Positions 57,346 to 64,000 of a stretch of 64,000 nt of DNA are shown here, piece after piece. The position numbers were made by a program, and so were the translations under genes. Position 1 is the first letter of the stretch; every line of letters starts with the position of its first letter. The notes beneath the pieces are model-generated. The model saw nothing but the letters and a program-made list of their open reading frames with translations. It was not told the DNA's origin and did no database searches. The DNA comes from Planosporangium thailandense (lineage in GTDB: Bacteria; Actinomycetota; Actinomycetes; Mycobacteriales; Micromonosporaceae). The DNA lies in assembly GCF_011947195.1 (NCBI RefSeq), contig NZ_JAATVY010000004.1, forward strand, positions 1 to 64,000, given 5' to 3'.

Positions 57346-60267
57346 ATGACGCGACCGGCGAGCGTGGCGGCGCGGTTGGCGCGCTGCGGCTTCGCCGACG
57401 GCGCCCGGGCCCGGGAACTGCTGGGGCCGCAGGGCCTCGGGGTATGGTCCGACCCCGACCACCTGCCGGTCGACGGCGCCGAGGCGCTGCTGGACTCCTT
57501 CGCGCGGGCGGCCGACCCCGACCTGGCGCTGCTGCAGTTGGAGCGGATGGTCGAGGCCGAACGGCGGGCCGGCCAGCCCGCGGTCCTCGACGCCGCGCTG
57601 TCCGACGCGCCGCTGCGGGAGCGGCTGATCCGGGTCCTGGGCACGTCGGCCAGCCTCGGCGACTACCTCGTCGCCAACCCGGGGGAGTGGCGGGTGTTCG
57701 GCGAGACCGAGCCGGTCGCCCCCATCGCCGGCGACGCGTCGGACGTACCGGCGCTGCGCCGCGAGTACCGGCGCAGTCTGCTGCGGATCGTCGCCGCGGA
57801 CCTGACCGACGGGGTCGACCTGGAGCAGACCATGGGTGACCTGTCGGCGCTGGCCGACGCGACCCTGCAGGCCGCGCTCGCCATCGCGGCGGCCGAGCAG
57901 CCCGCGCAGGCGAAGGCCTGCCGGCTCGCCGTCATCGCGATGGGCAAGTGCGGCGGCCGGGAGCTCAACTACGTCAGCGACGTCGACGTGGTGTTCGTCG
58001 CGGAGCCCGCGGGCGACGACGGCGACACCGACGAGGCGCTGCGCGCGGCGGCGGACCTGGCCAGCCGGATGATCCACATCTGCGGGCTGGTGGCCTGGCC
58101 GGTCGATGCGGCCCTGCGGCCGGAGGGCAACCGGGGGCCGCTCGCGCGTACCCTCGCCTCGCACCTGGCCTACTACCGCAAGTGGGCGAAGACCTGGGAG
58201 TTCCAGGCGCTGCTCAAGGCGCGCCCGGCCGCCGGCGACCGCGCGCTCGGCGAGCGGTGGCTGGCCGAACTCCAGCCGCTGATCTGGCACGCCGCCGAAC
58301 GGCCGGAAGCCGTCGACGAGGTACGGGCGATGCGCCGGCGCATCGTCGACGCCGTACCCCGGGACGAGCTGGACCGCGAGATCAAGCGTGGTCCCGGTGG
58401 CCTGCGCGACATCGAGTTCGCGGTGCAGCTTCTGCAGCTCGTGCACGGCCGCGTCGACGAGTCGCTGCGCTCACCGTCCACCTTGGAGGCGCTGCGGGCG
58501 CTCACCGACGGCGGCTACGTGGGCCGGGCCGACGGCGAGGCGCTCGGCAAGGCGTACCGGTTCCTGCGTACCGTCGAACACCGGCTGCAGCTGCAGAAGC
58601 TGCGGCGTACCCACACCGTGCCCGACGACCCGGCGGCGCTGCGCTGGCTCGCCCACGCCCTCGGCTACACCAGCGGCCCCCGGCGCGACGCGGTCGAGGC
58701 GTTCCACGCCGACTGGACCCGCCACGCCGGTGACGTCCGCCGCCTGCACGCCAAGCTGCTCTACCGGCCGCTGCTGGAGGCGGTGGCCCGGGTGCCGTCG
58801 GACGAGCTGCGGCTGACGCCCGAGGCGGCCGGGGCCCGGCTGAAGGCGCTCGGTTTCGCCGACCCGGCCGGGGCGCTGCGCCACATCCAGGCCCTCACCG
58901 GCGGGGTGTCGCGCACCGCGCTGATCCAGCGCCAGCTGCTGCCGGTACTGCTCAGCGAGTTCGCCGACGCGCCCGAGCCGGACCGGGGCCTGCTGGCGTA
59001 CCGGCAGGTGTCGGAGAAGCTCGGCAGCACGCCGTGGTACCTGCGGCTGCTGCGCGACGAGGGGCCGGTCGCGATGCGGCTGGCCCGGCTGCTCGGGCTG
59101 TCGCGCTACGCGACCGACCTGCTCAGCCACGACCCCGAGGCGCTGCGGCTGCTGGCCGACGACACCGAGCTGGCGCCCCGCTCGACCGAAGCGCTCTGCG
59201 ACGGCTTCCTGGCCGCCGCCGCCCGCCACGCCGACCCGGAGCAGGCGATCGCGGCCGTACGCGCGCTGCGCCGCCGCGAGCTGTTCCGGGTCGCCTGCGC
59301 CGACCTGCTCGGCCTGCTCGACGTCACCGCGGTGGGGGAGGCGCTCGCCGGCGTGACCGACGCCACCCTCGCCGCGGCGCTCGCGATCGCGAACCCGGCC
59401 GGTGTGCCGATCACGATCATCGGCATGGGCCGGCTCGGCAGCGCCGAGATGAGTTACCCGTCCGACGCCGACGTGCTGTTCGTGTACGAGCCACCGGCCG
59501 GCACGCCCGACGACGCCGCCAGCGCGGCCGCCCACGCCGTCGCCGAGGAGCTGCGCCGGCTGCTGTCCATGCCGTGCCCCGACCCGCCGCTCGGCGTCGA
59601 CGCCGGCCTGCGGCCGGAAGGGCGGCAGGGCCCGCTGGTACGCAGCCTCGACGCCTACCGCCGCTACTACGCCCGGTGGTCGAAGGTGTGGGAGTCCCAG
59701 GCGCTGCTGCGTGCCCGGTTCGTGGCCGGCGACCCCGACCTCGGCGCGCGGTTCCTGCGCCTGGCCGACTCCGTGCGCTACCCGGCCGGCGGGCTGTCGC
59801 GGGAACAGGTGACCGAGATCCGCCGGATCAAGGCGCGGGTCGACAGCGAGCGGCTGCCGCGCGGCGCCGACCCGGCGACCCACACCAAGCTCGGCCGGGG
59901 CGGGCTCGCCGACGTGGAGTGGACCGTCCAGCTGCTGCAGTTGCGGCACGGACACGACGTCGCGGGGTTGCGGACCACCCGTACCCTCGAAGCGCTGTCC
60001 GCCGCCACCGACGCGCGGCTGATCGACGCCGGTGACGCCGCCGCGCTGGCCGCGGGGTGGCGCCTGGCCAGCCGGGTGCGCAACGCGCTGACGCTCGTCC
60101 GCGGCCGGCCGGTCGACCAACTGCCGCGCCACGGCGTCGACCTCGCCGGCGTCGTCTCGGTGCTCGGTGACACGACGGTCGAGGACCCCCAGGAGTTCCT
60201 CGAGGAGTATCTGCGGACGGCACGGCGGGCACGGCAGGCGGTGGAACGGGTCTTCGATGCGGGTTAG
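57346..60267 (+). CDS. glnE: bifunctional glutamine-synthetase adenylyltransferase/deadenylylase
   Basis: The product is 973 residues from ATG at 57346. Two nucleotidyltransferase halves are present: GKCGGRELNYVSDVDVVFVA in the N-terminal part (about 205) and GMGRLGSAEMSYPSDADVLF in the C-terminal part (about 695). Each is followed by a helical region with LRPEGNRGPLART and LRPEGRQGPLVRS respectively. In the family, the N-terminal half removes and the C-terminal half adds AMP to glutamine synthetase, according to nitrogen status through PII. It is located with glnA2 and a GATase gene, as in other actinomycetes. Confidence 0.95.
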   Translation: MTRPASVAARLARCGFADGARARELLGPQGLGVWSDPDHLPVDGAEALLDSFARAADPDLALLQLERMVEAERRAGQPAVLDAALSDAPLRERLIRVLGTSASLGDYLVANPGEWRVFGETEPVAPIAGDASDVPALRREYRRSLLRIVAADLTDGVDLEQTMGDLSALADATLQAALAIAAAEQPAQAKACRLAVIAMGKCGGRELNYVSDVDVVFVAEPAGDDGDTDEALRAAADLASRMIHICGLVAWPVDAALRPEGNRGPLARTLASHLAYYRKWAKTWEFQALLKARPAAGDRALGERWLAELQPLIWHAAERPEAVDEVRAMRRRIVDAVPRDELDREIKRGPGGLRDIEFAVQLLQLVHGRVDESLRSPSTLEALRALTDGGYVGRADGEALGKAYRFLRTVEHRLQLQKLRRTHTVPDDPAALRWLAHALGYTSGPRRDAVEAFHADWTRHAGDVRRLHAKLLYRPLLEAVARVPSDELRLTPEAAGARLKALGFADPAGALRHIQALTGGVSRTALIQRQLLPVLLSEFADAPEPDRGLLAYRQVSEKLGSTPWYLRLLRDEGPVAMRLARLLGLSRYATDLLSHDPEALRLLADDTELAPRSTEALCDGFLAAAARHADPEQAIAAVRALRRRELFRVACADLLGLLDVTAVGEALAGVTDATLAAALAIANPAGVPITIIGMGRLGSAEMSYPSDADVLFVYEPPAGTPDDAASAAAHAVAEELRRLLSMPCPDPPLGVDAGLRPEGRQGPLVRSLDAYRRYYARWSKVWESQALLRARFVAGDPDLGARFLRLADSVRYPAGGLSREQVTEIRRIKARVDSERLPRGADPATHTKLGRGGLADVEWTVQLLQLRHGHDVAGLRTTRTLEALSAATDARLIDAGDAAALAAGWRLASRVRNALTLVRGRPVDQLPRHGVDLAGVVSVLGDTTVEDPQEFLEEYLRTARRARQAVERVFDAG

Positions 60268-61822
60268 GTTGACCGCCGGCGCCACGGCGCTGGTCTTCTC
60301 GATCATCTATCTCCTGGCGCCGGCGATGGGTACCGACCTGTCGGCGCAGGTGGCGCGGGCCGGCTTCGTTACCCGCCACGGCCTCGCGCCGATCGACTTC
60401 GGCTGGTACGGCGGCCAGCGTCAGTTCGGCTACAGCCTGCTCACCGCGCCGCTCGGCGCGCTGGTCGGGGTACGGACGTTAGGCGCGGTCGCGGCCGTCG
60501 TGTCGGCCGTGGCCTTCGCGTACCTGCTGGACCGCTGGCGCGCCCACCGACCGATGCTCGGCGGCGTGCTCGGCGCGCTCGTGCTGGTGGCCAACCTGGT
60601 CAGCGGCCGTACCACCTTCGCCGTGGGCACGGCGTTCGGCCTGCTCGCCCTGTGCGCGGTGTCGGCGTCCCGGCCCGGGCGGGTCGTACGCCTGGTCCTC
60701 GCCGCGGTGTGCGCGGCGCTCGCCACCTGGGCGAGCCCCCTCGCGGGCCTGTTCAGCGGCCTTGCCGGTGGCGCCCTGCTGCTCGCCGGGCTGGTCCGCA
60801 AAGACGGCCGGTGGCGGTCCGACGGGCGGCTCGCCGAGAGCCTCGTGCTGTGCCTGGCGCCGGTGGCGGCGCTGTTACCGATGACGGTGCTGTTCGGCAA
60901 CGGCGGCGTGCAGCCGTTCACCGCCGACTCGATGCGGGTCAACGTCGCGCTGACGGCGGTGGCGTTCGCGATGGTGCCGGCCCGCCAGCGCGCTCTGCGG
61001 TTCGGTGCGGTCCTCACCGTCGCGCTGCTCGTCGCGGCGTCCTACGTGCCCACCCCGATCGGTTCGAACGCGCTGCGGCTGCCGATGCTGTTCGCGCTGC
61101 CGGTCATCGCCGCGTTCGCCACGCTGGATCGGCGGTGGCTGGCCGCGGCGCTCGTCGCGCTCGTGTGGTGGCAGTCCCCGGTCGTCATCTCGGACCTGAG
61201 GCGGACCGGTTCGCCGGAGGCGCACCCAGGCTTCTACCAGCCGCTGCTCGACGAGTTGGCCCGGCGCGCGCCGGTCGGGCGGGTCGAGGTGGTGCCGCTG
61301 CAGGACCACTGGGAGACGGTGTACGTCGCGGCGCACGTCCCGCTGGCCCGTGGCTGGGAACGCCAGTCCGACGTCGACCGCAACCCGCTGTTCTACCGCC
61401 TGACGCTCGACTCCGGCGCGTACGCCGACTGGCTGCGCGGCAACGCCGTCAGCTACGTGGCGCTGGCCGTCGACAGCGACCCCGACACGTACGGGCAGAA
61501 GGAGGCCGCCCTGGTCGCGTCGGACCCGCCCTACCTGCGGGAGGTGTGGAGCGACCAGACCTGGCGGCTGTACGCCGTCGTCGACCCGGCCCCGCTGGTC
61601 GACGCTCCCGGGCGCCTGGTGGCGTCGGCGCAGGACGGGGTGACGCTGGCCACGGATCGTCCCGGTGATGTCAAGGTCCGGGTGCGCTGGTCGGGCTGGT
61701 TGAGCGTGGACGGGCCGGGTGCCTGTCTCGCCCCGGCGGCCGACGGCTGGACGACGGTGCGGGTCAGCCGCCCGGGACGGTACCGGCTGACCAGCGCGCT
61801 GCGGCCGGGACCGCGCTGCTGA
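60257..61822 (+). CDS. polytopic membrane protein, unknown function
   Basis: The product is 521 residues from ATG at 60257, overlapping glnE by 11 bases. The first 310 residues carry about nine hydrophobic segments (LTAGATALVFSIIYLLAPAM, VSAVAFAYLLDRW, LGALVLVANLVSG), and the C-terminal 200 residues are probably extracellular (HPGFYQPLLDELARRAPVGR onward, ending GRYRLTSALRPGPRC). The layout resembles membrane glycosyltransferases or lipid-linked sugar enzymes, but no DD or DxD pair confirms it. Overlap with glnE suggests cotranscription. Confidence 0.7.
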   Translation: MRVRLTAGATALVFSIIYLLAPAMGTDLSAQVARAGFVTRHGLAPIDFGWYGGQRQFGYSLLTAPLGALVGVRTLGAVAAVVSAVAFAYLLDRWRAHRPMLGGVLGALVLVANLVSGRTTFAVGTAFGLLALCAVSASRPGRVVRLVLAAVCAALATWASPLAGLFSGLAGGALLLAGLVRKDGRWRSDGRLAESLVLCLAPVAALLPMTVLFGNGGVQPFTADSMRVNVALTAVAFAMVPARQRALRFGAVLTVALLVAASYVPTPIGSNALRLPMLFALPVIAAFATLDRRWLAAALVALVWWQSPVVISDLRRTGSPEAHPGFYQPLLDELARRAPVGRVEVVPLQDHWETVYVAAHVPLARGWERQSDVDRNPLFYRLTLDSGAYADWLRGNAVSYVALAVDSDPDTYGQKEAALVASDPPYLREVWSDQTWRLYAVVDPAPLVDAPGRLVASAQDGVTLATDRPGDVKVRVRWSGWLSVDGPGACLAPAADGWTTVRVSRPGRYRLTSALRPGPRC

Positions 61823-61906
61823 CCGGTCCGGTCGGTGGCGCGACGGGTTTCGTCGGCTCGATGTCGGGGCAAGAGAGCCGGGTCCAACCTGGGGTGAGGA
61901 GGCCCG

Positions 61907-62407
61907 ATGTCGACCGACGCCATCGTGATACTGAAGGAAGACCACAAGAGGATCCGCCGGCTGTTCAAGGAGTTCCAGCAGTCCAGCAAGGGCGCGCGGA
62001 CCACCCGCGGGAAGCTCGTCGATCAGATCGTCGAGGAGCTGACGGTCCACACCTACCTCGAGAACGAGGTCATGTACCCCGCCGTCCGCAACGCCATCCC
62101 GGACCTCACCGACGACGTGCTCGAGTCGTACGAGGAGCACCACGTCGCGGACGTGCTGTGCATGGAGCTGGCCGGTATGGAGCCGACCGACGAGCGCTTC
62201 GACGCGAAGACGACCGTCCTCATCGAGAGTGTGACGCACCACATCGATGAGGAGGAGCAGGACTGGTTCCCTAAGGTCCGCGAGGCCCTGGGGCGCAAGG
62301 AGCTCCAGCAGCTGGGTGAGGCGATGATCGCCAAGCGCGACGACGCTCCCCGCCGGCCGTCCCAGCCGAGCGCGCTGAAGAAGGCCGTCGACGCGGTGAT
62401 CTCCTAG
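61907..62407 (+). CDS. hemerythrin domain-containing protein
   Basis: The product is 166 residues from ATG at 61907, with GAGGAGG upstream. Hemerythrin-type metal ligands are spread over four helices: ILKEDHKRIRRLFKEF (His), VHTYLENEVMYPAV (His and Glu), VLESYEEHHVADVLCMEL (His pair) and VTHHIDEEEQDWFPKV (His, Glu). These are the elements of a non-heme diiron site that binds O2 or NO. The C-terminal basic tail (RRPSQPSALKKAVDAVI) is unlike canonical hemerythrin. It is monocistronic, ending at a strong hairpin. Confidence 0.9.
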   Translation: MSTDAIVILKEDHKRIRRLFKEFQQSSKGARTTRGKLVDQIVEELTVHTYLENEVMYPAVRNAIPDLTDDVLESYEEHHVADVLCMELAGMEPTDERFDAKTTVLIESVTHHIDEEEQDWFPKVREALGRKELQQLGEAMIAKRDDAPRRPSQPSALKKAVDAVIS

Positions 62408-62413
62408 TCCTCA

Positions 62414-62463
62414 TGATCCTGAAGGATTTTCCGTGTCCCAGCACGGAAAATCCTTCAGGATCA
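62414..62463. terminator. 22-bp perfect hairpin between hemerythrin and penicillin acylase genes
   Basis: The left arm 62414-62435 (begins TGATCCTGAAGGATTTTC) pairs perfectly with 62442-62463 across a 6-base loop. The right arm includes the stop codon of the acylase gene on the minus strand. It should terminate both convergent transcripts. Confidence 0.85.
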
Positions 62464-64000
62464 CTGGAGGACGAGCTTGTGGCGTGACTCGCGCTCGATG
62501 GTGGCGCGGTCCCAGCGCATCGGAAGCGTCTTTCCGGTGCGCCACAGCTCCAACTGATCGGAGTAGTGCGGGCTGAACGCGTGCCCCGACTGCCCCAACA
62601 GCTGCACCCAGCGGGAGCTGTTCAGATCGGACAGGTCGACGGCCATGCGCATCGACGGTACCCAGATGACGTCGTACCCGTCGGGGGCGTTCCAGCCGGT
62701 CGCGTCTACGAGGGAGCTTCCGCCGGACGTACGCACCGGGCCGACGTTGAACAGCCACTCGACCGGTGCGATCCCCGACGTGCCGAAGGTCTGGTTGCGG
62801 ACCGTGAGCCGGTGCAGCGCGCCCCAGCGCCAGCCGGCCGGATCGGCGCCGAGCCGGCTCGACAGCTCGTCGGCCGCGTCGCGCATCGCCGCCGCCACGA
62901 CCTCCTCGCGGGTCGTCGGCTTCCCGTTACTCGCCCACCACGCGGACGAGGGGTCGTCGATCAGTCCGCGTACCACCTCGAACCACCGGTCGTTGCCGTC
63001 CGGCCGCTGGTCGGCGGGCAGTTCGTCGAACAGCCGCGACAGCAGGTGGCGCCAGACCGCGTTGTAGTACGCCGCCGCCGCTGAGCTGCGTCCCTGTGCC
63101 GAGCCGGGCGCGCCGTCGGCCGGCTGCTGGAAGTCCCAGCCCCGCAGCAGCGCCTGCGCCTTCGCCGCCGCGCCGGTCACCCGTGCCTCCAACAGCAGGG
63201 GTACGAGCGTGGGCGCCATCCCGTTGCGGGCGTCCAACTGCATCCGGGTGACGTCGGCGACGCTGACCTTCTTACCGGCGCCGTCGATCATCTCCTTGAT
63301 CCGCCCGGCCCGGTAACCGTAGGCCCAGTCGTCGGTCAGCAGGTACGGGTACGACGGCCCGATGACGGCCTGGTTGGCGGTCACGATGTAGCCGGCTGCC
63401 GGGTTGTACACGCTGGGCAGCGCGTCGAAGGGGATGAAGCTCTTCCACTCGTAGCTGGAGTCCCAGCCGGCTGCCGGCCAGCGCCCGTCGCCCTTGCCTC
63501 GGACGGGGATGCGGCCGGGCGACTGGTATCCGATGTTGCCGTCCACGTCGGCGTAGATCAGGTTCTGTGCCGGGACGTCGAACTGCGACGCCGCCTTCCG
63601 GAACTCCGACCAGTTGTGCGCCGCGTCGAGGGCGAACAGGGCGTCGGCCGTGCGGCCGGGATCGAGGGCCGTCCAGCGCAGCGCGACCGCGTACGCCGGG
63701 GTCTGCTTCGTGGCGGTGCCGGTGGGCTCGCCGTGCGCGTCGACCGGTGCGGCGGCGCCGATGCCGCGCAGTTCCGCCGACGCGTCCGACAGGAGCGGCC
63801 CGTCCTTGCCGGTACGCACGGTGATCGTGACCGGCTTGCCGCCCGCGACCTTGATCGTCTCCTTGCGGGTGGACAGGTCCCGCCACTGCCCGTCGACGAG
63901 GTACCGGTCGCCGTCGACCTTCTCCAGGTACAGGTCGGTGACGTCCGGCCCCAGGTTGGTGAAGCCCCACGCGATGCGGTCGTTGTGCCCGATGACCACG
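62461..64000 (-). CDS. penicillin acylase family protein, N-terminus beyond the window
   Basis: The frame is open from the window edge to TGA at 62461-62463, giving 513 residues of C-terminal protein. It begins within VIGHNDRIAWGFTNLGPDVT, a segment that follows the autocatalytic Ser of the beta chain in penicillin acylase Ntn hydrolases; the Ser itself lies outside the window. DLYLEKVDGDRYLVDGQWRD, FALDAAHNWSEFRKAASQFD with PAQNLIYADVDGNIGYQSPG and the end RWVQLLGQSGHAFSPHYSDQ LELW support this. These secreted enzymes cleave amides, including beta-lactam or N-acyl-homoserine lactone side chains. The substrate is unknown. Confidence 0.9.
   Translation of the reverse strand, partial: VVIGHNDRIAWGFTNLGPDVTDLYLEKVDGDRYLVDGQWRDLSTRKETIKVAGGKPVTITVRTGKDGPLLSDASAELRGIGAAAPVDAHGEPTGTATKQTPAYAVALRWTALDPGRTADALFALDAAHNWSEFRKAASQFDVPAQNLIYADVDGNIGYQSPGRIPVRGKGDGRWPAAGWDSSYEWKSFIPFDALPSVYNPAAGYIVTANQAVIGPSYPYLLTDDWAYGYRAGRIKEMIDGAGKKVSVADVTRMQLDARNGMAPTLVPLLLEARVTGAAAKAQALLRGWDFQQPADGAPGSAQGRSSAAAAYYNAVWRHLLSRLFDELPADQRPDGNDRWFEVVRGLIDDPSSAWWASNGKPTTREEVVAAAMRDAADELSSRLGADPAGWRWGALHRLTVRNQTFGTSGIAPVEWLFNVGPVRTSGGSSLVDATGWNAPDGYDVIWVPSMRMAVDLSDLNSSRWVQLLGQSGHAFSPHYSDQLELWRTGKTLPMRWDRATIERESRHKLVLQ

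Overview
The window is high-GC actinobacterial DNA. GTG starts are common, genes overlap by 1-4 bases, and strong hairpins lie between convergent genes. The RNase P RNA, the F420-dependent reductase, the bifunctional RNase H/acid phosphatase and the nadE - glnA2 - glnE block fit a filamentous actinomycete, most likely Micromonosporaceae. The family-level placement is an inference from gene content only.

Bases 1-18500 are accessory DNA. The left 9 kb is an integration graveyard: four copies of the 3' half of a tRNA gene (anticodon loop to acceptor end, best read as tRNA-Val with anticodon TAC) lie in the same orientation at 2113, 3454, 6079 and 8454. They are accompanied by 12-base-period TGTAGCA repeats, an integrase C-terminal remnant, a 283-bp direct repeat and several broken genes. 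Intact genes here are mostly small: a methyltransferase, two GYD-domain proteins, a PhzF-like protein without its catalytic Glu, two VOC proteins and several hypotheticals. From 10466 to 12877 a four-gene minus-strand operon encodes an SseB-like protein, an EspC-like small helical protein, a WXG100-type protein and a membrane protein, which looks like an ESX/type VII substrate module. Upstream of it lie a zinc-finger-like protein and an isolated, divergent ribosomal protein L11 paralogue, then an Mrr nuclease domain fused to membrane helices, and an ECF sigma factor with a DUF4232 membrane protein.

Bases 18500-37100 hold a GNAT acetyltransferase, an esterase whose frame runs on through it antisense, a secreted MINPP-type phosphatase, a PQ-loop membrane protein, a 1282-residue sensor kinase/receiver/SpoIIE phosphatase/RsbW-like protein, and an AI-2E family transporter. 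Next come an XRE-TPR regulator, the Nif3 / zinc-ribbon / RNase H-phosphatase operon, an ArsB-type permease coupled to a USP protein with a Pro/His tail, a DUF3311 plus sodium:solute symporter pair, and a TSUP permease.

Bases 37181-37599 are rnpB. From 37753 to 47199 there are small enzymes and regulators: PPOX, VOC, DUF5946, CPBP protease, a MerR-thioredoxin pair with a recognisable 19-bp-spacer promoter, HAD, DUF2795, a Lys/Ala-rich histone H1-like protein and an RNB ribonuclease.

Bases 47292-64000 look like core genome: an acyl-CoA synthetase / F420 reductase / metal-receptor / P450 run, panB, nadE, glnA2, a VOC protein, a class I GATase, glnE (which sets adenylylation of glutamine synthetase), a polytopic membrane protein, a hemerythrin protein, and a penicillin acylase cut by the window end. 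No complete tRNA, rRNA, CRISPR array, intact transposase or intact integrase was found.
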